Assembly: GCA_021768085.1 (NCBI GenBank)
Contig: JAETOJ010000015.1
Location: 1 to 64,000 of the forward strand
DNA length: 64,000 nucleotides
DNA from: Bacillota bacterium
Lineage (GTDB): Bacteria > Bacillota > Clostridia > Oscillospirales > Oscillospiraceae
Direction: 5' to 3'
The notes beneath the pieces were generated by a model. It saw nothing but the letters and a program-made list of their open reading frames with translations. It was not told where the DNA came from and did not search any database. Every line of letters begins with the position of its first letter. Within the stretch, counting starts at the first letter, position 1. The position numbers and the translations under genes are program-made. Below, one piece after another: positions 7,002 through 14,512 of the stretch.

Positions 7002-8452
7002 GGCCTGTCTCCCTCCTTCAGGGCGGGGAATTCCGCCTCGAACCGGGCGCCCTTCCCCGCCGGGTTGGGCCCCACCTTGATGTCCCCGCCGTGGAGGCGG
7101 GCGGTGTCCCGGGCGATGGACAGCCCCAGGCCCGTGCCCCCGGCGGCCCGGGAGCGGGCCTTGTCCACCCGATAGAACCGGTCGAAGATCTTGGGCATAT
7201 CCTCCGAGGGGATGCCCACGCCGGTGTCGCACACCACCAGGGAGGCCTTGCCCCCCAGGTGCCGCACCGTCACGTCTACCCGGCCCCCGGGTTGGTTGTA
7301 CTTGATGGCATTTTCCATGAGGTTGAATGCCACCTGATAGACATCGTCCTCCGTGGCCAGCAGGGCGCAGGCGGGTTCGATGCGGCACTTCAGCTCCACC
7401 CCTGTGGCCTGGGCCAGAGGGGTGAGCATATGGGCCACCTTTTCTGCCACCGCCCCCAGCTCCACCGGCTCCCGCTGCCGTTCCGGGCCGCCGTCCAGCC
7501 GGGTGAGGGCCAGCAGGTGCTCACTGATGCGGGTGAGGCGGTCGGCCTCCTCGCCGATGTCGGACACAAACTCCCGCACGGTGCCCATGTCCACGCTGTC
7601 GTTTTGCAAAATGGAGTCGGTGAGCAGGCGGATGGAGGCCAGGGGGGTTTTCAACTCGTGGGAGGCGTCGGACACAAACCGCCGCCGGGCCTCCTCCGTG
7701 GTCTGCAACCGGTCGGTGAGCTGATTGAACTCATCGGCCAGCTGGGCCATCTCGTCCTTTCCCCGGGCGTCCACCCGGTGGCTGTACTCGCCCTCCCGCA
7801 CTCGGCGGATGGCGGACAGCAGCCGCCCGGTGCTCCGGGTGAGGGCCTTGGACAGCAGCAGCACCAGCGCCGCCGCCGCCACGCCGATCACCAGCGAAAT
7901 ATACCGCAGGTTGGACTGGATGGACAGCAGCACCTGGGCCTGCTCTGCGTCGTATTCATAGAGGTACACCGCCCCCAGGGTGGCTCCGTGGTACAGCACG
8001 GGCACCGCCGCCCGGCAGCGGATGGCCCCCTCCCTGTACTCGCTGCGGGCCACGTCCTTGCCTCGCAGGGCGGCCACCACCTCTCCCATGAGGGCATAGT
8101 GGCCCAGCCGGTTGTCCAGGGTGGAGCTGTCGTACAGGATGAGGCCGGAGGCGTCTGCCACCAGCACCCGGGTGCCCTGGGCCTTCTCCAGCACAGCCAT
8201 GGTCTGCTCCACCCCTTCCCGGGTGAGGGTCTCAGACACCGCCAGGGCGGAGCCGATGACAAGGGCCTGCCGCTTTAGGTTGCTCTCCTTGGAGGAAAAC
8301 ACCATGTTCTCCACCATCAGCAGAGGGTAGGTGTTCATCACGATCAGGATGGCCGCCACCACCAGCAGGTAGGTCAGGGCGTATTTGGCCTGGATGCTGC
8401 GAAAAAAGGGCACCCGTGGTTCCCGGCCCTGCTGCGTTGCCGCTGTAGTCAT
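6998..8452 (-). CDS. Sensor histidine kinase (OmpR-partner class)
   Basis: The 484-residue membrane kinase has a first TM near residues 25-46, an extracytoplasmic sensor region (47-183), a second TM (184-203), a HAMP linker (204-255), a phosphoacceptor helix with His265 in SDASHELKTP, and a catalytic domain with N box NLMENAIKYN, G1 DTGVGI and G2 GGTGLGLSI. It should phosphorylate the response regulator encoded just upstream. No PAS domain is seen between HAMP and HisKA, unlike typical PhoR or WalK. Start ATG 8452 follows GGAGGAACCGCC. It overlaps the GerMN gene by four bases. Confidence 0.93.
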   Translation of the reverse strand: MTTAATQQGREPRVPFFRSIQAKYALTYLLVVAAILIVMNTYPLLMVENMVFSSKESNLKRQALVIGSALAVSETLTREGVEQTMAVLEKAQGTRVLVADASGLILYDSSTLDNRLGHYALMGEVVAALRGKDVARSEYREGAIRCRAAVPVLYHGATLGAVYLYEYDAEQAQVLLSIQSNLRYISLVIGVAAAALVLLLSKALTRSTGRLLSAIRRVREGEYSHRVDARGKDEMAQLADEFNQLTDRLQTTEEARRRFVSDASHELKTPLASIRLLTDSILQNDSVDMGTVREFVSDIGEEADRLTRISEHLLALTRLDGGPERQREPVELGAVAEKVAHMLTPLAQATGVELKCRIEPACALLATEDDVYQVAFNLMENAIKYNQPGGRVDVTVRHLGGKASLVVCDTGVGIPSEDMPKIFDRFYRVDKARSRAAGGTGLGLSIARDTARLHGGDIKVGPNPAGKGARFEAEFPALKEGDRP

Positions 8453-8473
8453 GGCGGTTCCTCCTTTCCCGGC

Positions 8474-8501
8474 GCAGGCGGCTTCCCTCAGAAGCGCCTG
8501 C
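8474..8501 (-). promoter_or_regulatory. Hairpin between response regulator and kinase genes
   Basis: Arms GCAGGC-g-GCTTC (8474-8485) and GAAGC-GCCTGC (8491-8501) form a stable stem in the 90 bp gap. It may set the kinase:regulator expression ratio by partial termination or mRNA processing (inference); no T-run follows. Confidence 0.4.
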
Positions 8502-8542
8502 CCGCACCGTCTCTCCGCGAGGCAATTGGACGGCTTCGCGGC

Positions 8543-9244
8543 TTACGAATTATTTGCCAGATAGTATCCCACGCCCCACTTGGTGAGGATGTGCTCCGGG
8601 TTGGCAGGATCCGGCTCCAGTTTCTCCCGCAGGCGTCGGATGTGCACGTCCACGGTGCGGAATTCCCCGATATACTCGTACCCCCACACCAGGTTTAGCA
8701 GGTTCTCCCGGCTGTAAACCCGGCCCGGGTTCTGCATCAACAGCACCATCAGGTCGAACTCCTTGGCGGTGAGATCCACCGGGCTACCGTCCCGCCAGGC
8801 CGCCCGCTCCGCCAGATCCAGGGTGATGCTGCCCTGGGTGAGGCGGTCGGCCTTCTGCTGCTGCTGGGCGGAGGAGGCCGCGCGGCGCAGCAGAGCCCGG
8901 ATGCGGGCTTTCAGCTCCAGGATGTTGAAGGGCTTGGTGATGTAGTCGTCCGCCCCGCACTCGAAGCCCATGATCTTGTCCGCGTCCTCTCCCTTGGCCG
9001 TCAGCATGATCACCGGCACGTTGGAGAACTCCCGGATCTTCATGCACGCCTGGAGCCCGTCAATCTTGGGCATCATGAGATCCAGGATGATGAGATCGAA
9101 CTGGCCCGTGCGGGCCTTGTCCACCGCCTCCTCTCCGTCGGAGCCGGTCTCCACCTGATAGCCCTCATTTTCCAGATTGAATTTGATGCCCTTTACCATG
9201 ACGCGCTCGTCGTCAACCACCAGAATCCTTGGCACCGCCTTCAC
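8543..9244 (-). CDS. OmpR/PhoB family response regulator
   Basis: The 233-residue regulator has a receiver domain (acidic pair VVDDE at 9-13, phosphoacceptor Asp55 in LIILDLMMP, switch MLTAK, KPF near 106) and a winged-helix DNA-binding domain (about 130-230) with LTAKEFDLMVLLMQNPG and the recognition segment TVDVHIRRLREKL. The last is the pattern of PhoP/WalR-type regulators. It pairs with the kinase downstream. The start overlaps the end of the ComEA-like gene by 32 bases, tying expression of the two. Targets are unknown; an orphan PhoP-like box lies 2.1 kb away at 11344, but a link is speculative. Confidence 0.93.
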   Translation of the reverse strand: MKAVPRILVVDDERVMVKGIKFNLENEGYQVETGSDGEEAVDKARTGQFDLIILDLMMPKIDGLQACMKIREFSNVPVIMLTAKGEDADKIMGFECGADDYITKPFNILELKARIRALLRRAASSAQQQQKADRLTQGSITLDLAERAAWRDGSPVDLTAKEFDLMVLLMQNPGRVYSRENLLNLVWGYEYIGEFRTVDVHIRRLREKLEPDPANPEHILTKWGVGYYLANNS

Positions 9245-9587
9245 CTCCTGTTGTAATCTGCTCTAAAATTCCGGATAGGATTCCCTCTCCGATGCCCTTC
9301 ACCCGGATCAGCTCCTCCGGATAGCGGAAGGGGCCGTGTTCTGCCCGGTAGTCCAGAATGGCCTGGGCCCGCACCTCCCCGATGCCGGGCAGGTCCATAA
9401 GCTCCTCCAGCCCCGCGGTATTGACATCCACCGCGCCCGCCGGAGCGGACAATGCCGCCGGCGGCGTCCAGGGAAGGGGAATCAGAGGCGCTGTCGTTGT
9501 GCTTCGCAGAGCGAAGCACAGGATCATGGCGGCCCCAGCCGCCATGATAACGGCTAACACCCGGCGCGCCGCGCCTGTCTGCTTCAT
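9213..9587 (-). CDS. ComEA-like helix-hairpin-helix protein
   Basis: The 124-residue protein has an N-terminal membrane anchor (residues about 8-27) and a tandem helix-hairpin-helix domain at 50-115: VDVNTAGLEELMDLPGIGEV then PEELIRVKGIGEGILSGIL. This is the DNA-binding domain of the competence protein ComEA. The SLBB domain of full-length ComEA is absent and ComEB/ComEC are not in the window, so DNA uptake is not assured. Start ATG 9587 follows AAGGAGGGG. It overlaps the response regulator gene by 32 bases, an unusual operon partner. Confidence 0.82.
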   Translation of the reverse strand: MKQTGAARRVLAVIMAAGAAMILCFALRSTTTAPLIPLPWTPPAALSAPAGAVDVNTAGLEELMDLPGIGEVRAQAILDYRAEHGPFRYPEELIRVKGIGEGILSGILEQITTGGEGGAKDSGG

Positions 9588-9708
9588 CCGCTGCCCCTCC
9601 TTTGCAGAAACCTGTATCCCCCAGTTGCACCGGGGCACACTTTCTGATATAATAACATTAATACGGTCCGCGGACGGGCCGCGCAGCCACACGCCACTCT
9701 ATTATAGC

Positions 9709-9784
9709 ATAGCTGCAAGCCGTTTTTACGGCTTGCGCGCCGCATCAGCGGCGTGAAAACCGGCATAGCCGGTTTTTCAGCTAT
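9709..9784. repeat. Cloverleaf palindromic element 1
   Basis: Outer arms ATAGCT (9709-9714) and AGCTAT (9779-9784) enclose three consecutive hairpins: GCAAGCCGT-N4-ACGGCTTGC (9715-9736), CGCCGC-N4-GCGGCG (9738-9753) and AAAACCGGC-N3-GCCGGTTTT (9756-9776). All internal stems are perfect and together leave almost no unpaired base. Together with element 2 it fills the divergent space before the carboxypeptidase gene. Confidence 0.7.
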
Positions 9785-9788
9785 ACTG

Positions 9789-9871
9789 TAATAACAGCAA
9801 TAGGCATTTTGCGGGCAAAATGCCTCCCGCTATGCGGGTTGCCGCGCCTTGCGCGACGATTGCTGTTATTA
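9789..9871. repeat. Cloverleaf palindromic element 2
   Basis: Perfect 13-bp outer arms TAATAACAGCAAT (9789-9801) and ATTGCTGTTATTA (9859-9871) enclose three hairpins: AGGCATTTTGC-N2-GCAAAATGCCT (9802-9825), CCCGC-N3-GCGGG (9826-9838) and CGCGC-N3-GCGCG (9843-9855). The architecture is the same as element 1, but the sequence is unrelated. The right arm contains TATTAT, possibly part of the promoter of the next gene. Confidence 0.75.
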
Positions 9872-9895
9872 TATCACAGATGACGGGAGATTCCT

Positions 9896-11275
9896 ATGAA
9901 AAAATATCGTTTTCTTTCTCTGCTGCTGGCAGGGCTGATGGCCCTGGCCCTCACCGTTCCCGCCGCTGCCCTGGAGGACCCACAGCCCCACGCCCGGGCT
10001 GTGGCTATTGTGGACGGCGACACCGGCGAGGTGCTGTACGATTTCAACGCCCACCAGCGGATGTATCCTGCCTCCATCACCAAAATCATGACCTCCCTGG
10101 TGGTGTTGGAGGCGGTGGACAAGGGGGAGCTCTCCCTGGACACCCCTGTCACCGCCTCCAGCCAGGCGGTGAACCTGCCCCTGGGGAGCTCCACTGCCGA
10201 CATCAAGGCGGGGGAGACCCTTACCATCGAGCAGCTGCTGTATTGTGACCTGCTGCCTTCCGGCAACGATGCCTGTAACATTCTGGCCGAGGCCCTGGGG
10301 GGTACCACGGCGGACTTCGCCGCCCGGATGAACGCCAAGGCTCAGGAGCTGGGCATGAAGGATAGCCACTTCACCAACCCCCACGGTCTCCACGACCCGG
10401 AGCACTACACCACCGCCTATGACGTCTACCTCATGGCCCGGGCCGCCATGGATAACGAGACCTTCCGCACCATTGTGCGCTCTCCGTCCTACACCATTCC
10501 TGCCACCAATATGCAGCCCGAGCGCACCATCTACACCACCAACGGCCTACTGGGAAGCTGGTATTTCACGGGCTACCTCTATTCCAAAGCCATCGGCATC
10601 AAGACGGGCAATACCGAGGAGGCGGGCCGCTGTCTGGCTTCCGCCGCCGTGGACGAGCTGGGCCGCACCTTCTACTGCGTGGTGCTGGGCTCGGAGGTAG
10701 TCACCGACGAGAACGGGAACCGGGATTACAAGCACCTGTCCGAGTCCAAGCGGCTGCTGGAGTGGGCCTTCCAGAACTTCCACCGGATCACCTTGTTGAA
10801 CCAGGACACGGAGGACGTGCTCCGGGAGGTGGCCGTCTCCCTGTCCGACGAGGGGGACTACGTGCTGGCCCAGCCGGTGGGGGAGATCTCCGCCACCATG
10901 CCGTCGGACTACGACCCCAAAAAGGCAGAGCTGATCTTCGACCTGCCCACCGAGCCCATCGAGGCCCCCATCACTGCCGGGGACAAGCTGGGTACCGTCA
11001 CCCTGAAGTACGAGGGGGTGGAGTACGGCACCCTGGACATGGTGGCGGCGGACAGCGTGGCCCGGTCGGACTTCCTGTATACCGTCCAGCAGATTGAGAT
11101 CTACTGGGGCAAGTGGTGGGTGAAGGCGGCGGTGATCGGCGGCGTGATCCTGATCCTGCTGCTGATCCTTTACATAGCCGTCCTGCGCCCCAAGCGCCGC
11201 CGCGCCAAGCGGTACAGCTACTCCGGCGGTGGGCGGCGGGGGAGTGGGCGCTCCAACTACCGAGGCCGTCGGTGA
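9896..11275 (+). CDS. D-alanyl-D-alanine carboxypeptidase (DacF type)
   Basis: This S11-family penicillin-binding protein trims D-Ala from peptidoglycan stem peptides outside the membrane. The 459 residues include a signal peptide (1-25), the acyl-enzyme motif SITK (Ser60-Lys63), SGN at 122-124, KTG at 236-238, a C-terminal beta domain (about 290-400), and a membrane anchor (410-430) with a basic, Arg/Gly/Tyr-rich cytoplasmic tail. A full C-terminal TM helix in place of the usual amphipathic anchor is notable. Start ATG 9896 follows GGGAG. It stands alone on the plus strand behind the two cloverleaf elements. Confidence 0.93.
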   Translation: MKKYRFLSLLLAGLMALALTVPAAALEDPQPHARAVAIVDGDTGEVLYDFNAHQRMYPASITKIMTSLVVLEAVDKGELSLDTPVTASSQAVNLPLGSSTADIKAGETLTIEQLLYCDLLPSGNDACNILAEALGGTTADFAARMNAKAQELGMKDSHFTNPHGLHDPEHYTTAYDVYLMARAAMDNETFRTIVRSPSYTIPATNMQPERTIYTTNGLLGSWYFTGYLYSKAIGIKTGNTEEAGRCLASAAVDELGRTFYCVVLGSEVVTDENGNRDYKHLSESKRLLEWAFQNFHRITLLNQDTEDVLREVAVSLSDEGDYVLAQPVGEISATMPSDYDPKKAELIFDLPTEPIEAPITAGDKLGTVTLKYEGVEYGTLDMVAADSVARSDFLYTVQQIEIYWGKWWVKAAVIGGVILILLLILYIAVLRPKRRRAKRYSYSGGGRRGSGRSNYRGRR

Positions 11276-11343
11276 GGGGGCTTTGGCAGGTTTTGCCGGA
11301 ATTGTCGCCATAAGGTCGAAGGGGGACGGTCGGTTCTGGGGAA

Positions 11344-11408
11344 TTCACAAATCCTTCACAGAAGGTTCTCAAATTGTCCAACATTCCCCCCTTGCGGTCT
11401 GGTATTAT
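11344..11408 (+). promoter_or_regulatory. PhoP-type box and promoter with no gene behind it
   Basis: Four hexamers repeat with an exact 11 bp period: TTCACA (11344), TTCACA (11355), TTCTCA (11366) and TCCAAC (11377). This matches the direct-repeat PhoP box known from Bacillus (TT-A/C-ACA spaced by 5). A -10-like TATTAT follows at 11403-11408. No plus-strand gene follows; a terminator ends the transcript after about 90 bases. Confidence 0.55.
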
Positions 11409-11413
11409 CATCA

Positions 11414-11507
11414 TGTCAGGAAGAAAGCCAGACAATCTCTATCCTCCCTCTCTCTTTTCTCAAAAAATGAAAGCCCTCCGGCGTGAGCCGGGGGGCCTTT
11501 CATTTTT
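11414..11507 (+). ncRNA. Candidate small RNA from the PhoP-box promoter
   Basis: If transcription starts about 6 bases after TATTAT and ends at the strong terminator at 11467-11507, a transcript of roughly 90 bases results. It contains CT-rich and A-rich single-stranded stretches and no convincing reading frame with a ribosome site. It may be a phosphate-responsive small RNA, or the remnant of a lost pst-like operon. Purely sequence inference. Confidence 0.3.
11467..11507. terminator. Bidirectional terminator
   Basis: A long stem (ATGAAAG...CTTTCAT outer arms, GC-rich core, loop GTGA) at 11467-11503 has T-runs on the right and A-runs on the left, serving both the plus-strand transcript and the minus-strand ECF gene. 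Confidence 0.85.
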
Positions 11508-11527
11508 ACGGGGGACAGCCTTCCGCT

Positions 11528-12124
11528 TTAAGCGGGCTTTGAGGGGAGGGGCAGCTTTTCCTCCAGATGGGCCGCCTTCAGCGCTTTGTGGAGTGCCACG
11601 CCCAGGATGGGGGCGAAGATCACCGCCACAATGCCGTTAAAGACCGAGTTGGGAATCCGCCCCAGCACGGCCAGCCACGCCGCGTCGGCGGTGAGGCCCT
11701 TGATGAGCAGGCCGTTGTAGAAAAAGCTCTTGGACAGATAGAGGACGATGTAGCTCACCGCCGCCAGGGCGCTGGCCACCGCCTCGTTGACGTAGTTGCT
11801 CCTGCCCTTGAACACCTTAAAGAACACGGCCCCAGCCACCAGGCCATATACCCCTTTGGTGATAAAAGTAATGGGCGCTTCGGTGATGCGGATGGGGTCA
11901 AACAGGTCAAAAATGGCGGAGCCCAGCCCCGAGGCCAGCGCCCCCCACCAGGGCCCCAGCAATAGCCCCGACAAGGCACACATCACGTTGCCCAGGTGAA
12001 AGCGGTCAGTGCCCAAGATCGAGGGGATTTGAATTTCCGCTTTGGAACCTACGGCCACCAGCGCCGCCATCATGGCCGTGATGCAGAGCATCAGCACGGC
12101 CTGTTTGCCTTTGGATTGGTTCAT
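11528..12124 (-). CDS. ECF transporter S component (possible vitamin B6 type)
   Basis: The 198-residue integral membrane protein has about six TM segments and the S-component signature region DRFHLGNVMCALSGLLLG followed by GALASGLGSAIFDLFDP. It would bind a vitamin and work with the shared EcfA/A'/T module, which is not in this window. The adjacent divergent gene encodes a PdxR-like MocR regulator, so a vitamin B6 substrate (PdxU-like) is the best guess; this is inference from context. A TATAAT lies upstream in the divergent spacer. Start ATG 12124 follows GGAGCTGGTAAG. Confidence 0.8.
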   Translation of the reverse strand: MNQSKGKQAVLMLCITAMMAALVAVGSKAEIQIPSILGTDRFHLGNVMCALSGLLLGPWWGALASGLGSAIFDLFDPIRITEAPITFITKGVYGLVAGAVFFKVFKGRSNYVNEAVASALAAVSYIVLYLSKSFFYNGLLIKGLTADAAWLAVLGRIPNSVFNGIVAVIFAPILGVALHKALKAAHLEEKLPLPSKPA

Positions 12125-12203
12125 CTTACCAGCTCCTTCCGGGACCTTGACGAGCCCCTAATTGTAGTGCTATTATAAACCCATCTGACATGGTTTCCAG
12201 ACC

Positions 12204-12236
12204 CAGTTTTCATCTTTTTTATGTGGTCAGTTTTTA
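12204..12236. promoter_or_regulatory. Direct repeats in the ECF/PdxR divergent spacer
   Basis: CAGTTTTCA (12204-12212) and CAGTTTTTA (12228-12236) are direct repeats 24 bp apart. MocR/PdxR proteins are known to bind spaced direct repeats, so these are candidate operators controlling both genes. The minus-strand TATAAT for the ECF gene lies at about 12171-12176. Confidence 0.45.
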
Positions 12237-12259
12237 CGACCTGTTCTGGAGGTGCTCCC

Positions 12260-13639
12260 ATGGCTCAATCGTTTCCCCTCCCGGTGTTCCACAGCGGCGC
12301 GCCATTGTACGATCAGCTCTACCGCCACATCGCCGGGGCCATCCAGTCCGGCGCCCTGTCTCCCGGGGCCAGGCTGCCCTCCAAGCGGCGGATGTGTGCC
12401 CTGGCGGGGGTGAGCATGAGCACGGTGGAGACGGCCTACTCCCTGCTGGCGGCGGAGGGCTACGTGCTGGCAAAGCCCCGCAGCGGCTATGTATGCGCCG
12501 ACCTGCTGCCCCCCGCCCCCGGCCTGGCCGTCCCGCCGGCCAGGGCCGCCGACCCGCAACCCTCCCGGTGGGCCTTCGACTGCTCCACCTCGGCGGTGGA
12601 CGTGTCCGCCTTCCCCTTCTCCTCTTGGGCGCAGATCACCAAGGAGGCGGTGTATGAGAACCCCGGCCTGCTCCAGCGGGGCCACCCCCAGGGGGACGAG
12701 CCCCTCCGGGCGGCCCTGGCCTCCCTGTTGGCCCAGTACCGGGGGGTGCGGTGCGATCCGGAGCAGATCGTGGTGGGGGCGGGGGCGGACTACCTGCTGT
12801 CCCTGCTGCTCCAGCTCCTGCCCGAGCAGCGGGCGGTGGCGTTGGAGGATCCGGGCTATCCCGCCGCCTACGCCGCCGCCACCCTCCACGGGCGGCAGGC
12901 CGTCCCCATCCCCGTGGACGGGGAGGGGATGTGCCCCGAGGCCCTGGCGGACAGCGGCGCGCTGATGGCCTACGTCACCCCCTCCCACCAGTTCCCCCTG
13001 GGGGTCACCATGCCCGTGGGGCGGCGCAGCCGGCTGCTCCACTGGGCGGCCTCCGCCCCGGATCGGTGGATCATCGAGGACGATTACGATAGCGAGTTCC
13101 GCTGGTCGTCCCGGCCTATCCCGGCCATGCAGGGGCTGGATCGGGCGGAGCGGGTGGTGTATCTGGGCACCTTCTCCCGCTCCATCGCCCCGGCCATCCG
13201 GGCGGCCTACCTGATCCTGCCCCGCTCCCTGCTGGAGCGGTACCGGAGCACCTTCTCCCACGGGGCGTGCACCGTGTCCCGGTTCGAGCAGGAGAGCCTG
13301 CGCCGCTTCCTCGTCCAGGGGCTGTACGGGCGGCACCTGCGGCGGACGGGGAACCTGTACCGGAAAAAATGCGCCCTGTTCACCGGGGCGCTGTCCGCCA
13401 TCCCCGGCGCGTCCATCTCCGGGGCGGAGGGGGGGCTGCATTTCTTGCTCACCCTGCCCCGGTTCAGCGAGGAGGAGCTGGTGGCCCGGGCGGCGGAGAA
13501 ATCCGTCCGCGTCCATCCGCTGAGTCGGTACTGCCACGCCGCCCCCCCGCGGCCGTCCACCGTGGTGCTGGGCTTCGCGGGGCTGGGTATGGAGGAGATC
13601 GGCAGGGCGGCGGAGCTGCTGCGGGAGGCGTGGGCATAA
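12260..13639 (+). CDS. MocR/PdxR-family regulator with altered PLP-lysine site
   Basis: The 459-residue protein has an N-terminal GntR winged helix (residues 15-80, LYDQLYRHIAGAIQSGALSPG and RRMCALAGVSMSTVETAY) and a C-terminal aminotransferase-like domain (about 115-459). The cofactor-phosphate region EDDYDSEFRW is intact, but the segment expected to carry the Schiff-base lysine reads GTFSRSIAPAIRAAYLI, with Arg where family members have Lys (codon CGC). It may bind PLP non-covalently or use another effector. Start ATG 12260 follows GGAGG; the longer frame from 12221 lacks a ribosome site. Divergent from the ECF S-component it probably controls. Confidence 0.85.
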   Translation: MAQSFPLPVFHSGAPLYDQLYRHIAGAIQSGALSPGARLPSKRRMCALAGVSMSTVETAYSLLAAEGYVLAKPRSGYVCADLLPPAPGLAVPPARAADPQPSRWAFDCSTSAVDVSAFPFSSWAQITKEAVYENPGLLQRGHPQGDEPLRAALASLLAQYRGVRCDPEQIVVGAGADYLLSLLLQLLPEQRAVALEDPGYPAAYAAATLHGRQAVPIPVDGEGMCPEALADSGALMAYVTPSHQFPLGVTMPVGRRSRLLHWAASAPDRWIIEDDYDSEFRWSSRPIPAMQGLDRAERVVYLGTFSRSIAPAIRAAYLILPRSLLERYRSTFSHGACTVSRFEQESLRRFLVQGLYGRHLRRTGNLYRKKCALFTGALSAIPGASISGAEGGLHFLLTLPRFSEEELVARAAEKSVRVHPLSRYCHAAPPRPSTVVLGFAGLGMEEIGRAAELLREAWA

Positions 13640-13656
13640 AAATTTTTGAAACCCCC

Positions 13657-13687
13657 TTGACTCTCCCGTTACGTCATGGGGTAGAGT
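13657..13687 (+). promoter_or_regulatory. MerR-type promoter of the TipAS regulator
   Basis: TTGACT (13657-13662), a 19 bp spacer and TAGAGT (13682-13687). Inverted half-sites ACTCTCCC and GGGGTAGAGT flank the spacer centre. The long spacer is diagnostic of MerR-activated promoters and implies autoregulation. Confidence 0.8.
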
Positions 13688-13707
13688 GTCCCTTGGAGGT
13701 GAGAAGA

Positions 13708-14442
13708 ATGCGTTATTCCGTGAGCCAGGCGGCGCGGTTGGCGGGCGTCAGCGTCCGGACGCTGCGCTGGTACGACGAGATCGGGCTGCTGAAGCCCACC
13801 GAGGTCACCCCCGCCGGATACCGGTTTTACGGCGGGGAGGCCATGGCCCAATTACAACAGATCCTGTTCTACCGGGAGCTGGGCGTGCCCCTGGAGCAGA
13901 TCGGGCGCATTCTGACTGCCCCGGACAACGACCGGGCCGAGGTGTTGCGAAAGCACAGGAACCTGCTGCTGATGAAGCGGCAGCGGCTGGACGATATGCT
14001 TCGGCTGGTGGACGAGACGATTGGAGGGACTATCATGTACGACGAGAGGCCCAAGCCCACCCAGATGGACTGGGAGAAGGTGCGGGATCAGTACGCCCAG
14101 GAGGCGGCGGAGCGCTGGGGCAACACCGAGGCGTTCCTGGAGAGCCGGGAGAAACACAAGGACTATACGCCCCAGCAGGAGGAGGCCATCCGGGCGGAGA
14201 TGGAGGAGATCTTCACCGCCTTCGGCCAATGCGCCGATCCCACGGGGGAGGAGGCCCGGGCGCTGGTGCGCCGGTGGCAGGAGCACATCACCAAGTATCA
14301 CTATAACTGCACCGACAGTATCCTGGCCTGTCTGGGGGAGATGTATGCCAACGACCCCCGGTTCCGGGAGAATCTGGACAAGTACGGCCCCGGCACGGCG
14401 GAGAAGATGAGCGCAGCCATCAAGCGGTACTGCAAGAAGTAA
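13708..14442 (+). CDS. MerR family regulator with TipAS domain
   Basis: The 244-residue protein joins a MerR DNA-binding domain (1-70: YSVSQAARLAGVSVRTLRWYDE, AGYRFY) and a coiled-coil dimer helix (75-110) to a TipAS domain (about 120-244). In TipA of Streptomyces this domain captures thiopeptide antibiotics, and related proteins (Mta, AlbA) sense drugs. YHYNCTDSILACLGEMYANDPRF is the typical C-terminal block. Start ATG 13708 follows GGAGGTGAGAAG. The MerR-type promoter directly upstream suggests self-activation. No drug pump is encoded next to it. Ligand unknown. Confidence 0.9.
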   Translation: MRYSVSQAARLAGVSVRTLRWYDEIGLLKPTEVTPAGYRFYGGEAMAQLQQILFYRELGVPLEQIGRILTAPDNDRAEVLRKHRNLLLMKRQRLDDMLRLVDETIGGTIMYDERPKPTQMDWEKVRDQYAQEAAERWGNTEAFLESREKHKDYTPQQEEAIRAEMEEIFTAFGQCADPTGEEARALVRRWQEHITKYHYNCTDSILACLGEMYANDPRFRENLDKYGPGTAEKMSAAIKRYCKK

Positions 14443-14447
14443 AACGC

Positions 14448-14484
14448 GAAAATCCCCCGGACGCTCCACCGTCCGGGGGTTTTC
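14448..14484. terminator. Bidirectional terminator
   Basis: Arms AAAATCCCCCGGACG and CGTCCGGGGGTTTTC with a 6-base loop lie between the convergent TipAS-regulator and queT genes, with T-runs on both strands. Confidence 0.85.
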
Positions 14485-14512
14485 TGTCACGGAACATCTT
14501 GCAGGGGATTTT

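Noticed and set aside
12227-13537. 436-codon frame antisense to the MocR regulator
   Set aside because: It is a complement of a clear regulator gene, low-complexity, with no independent support.
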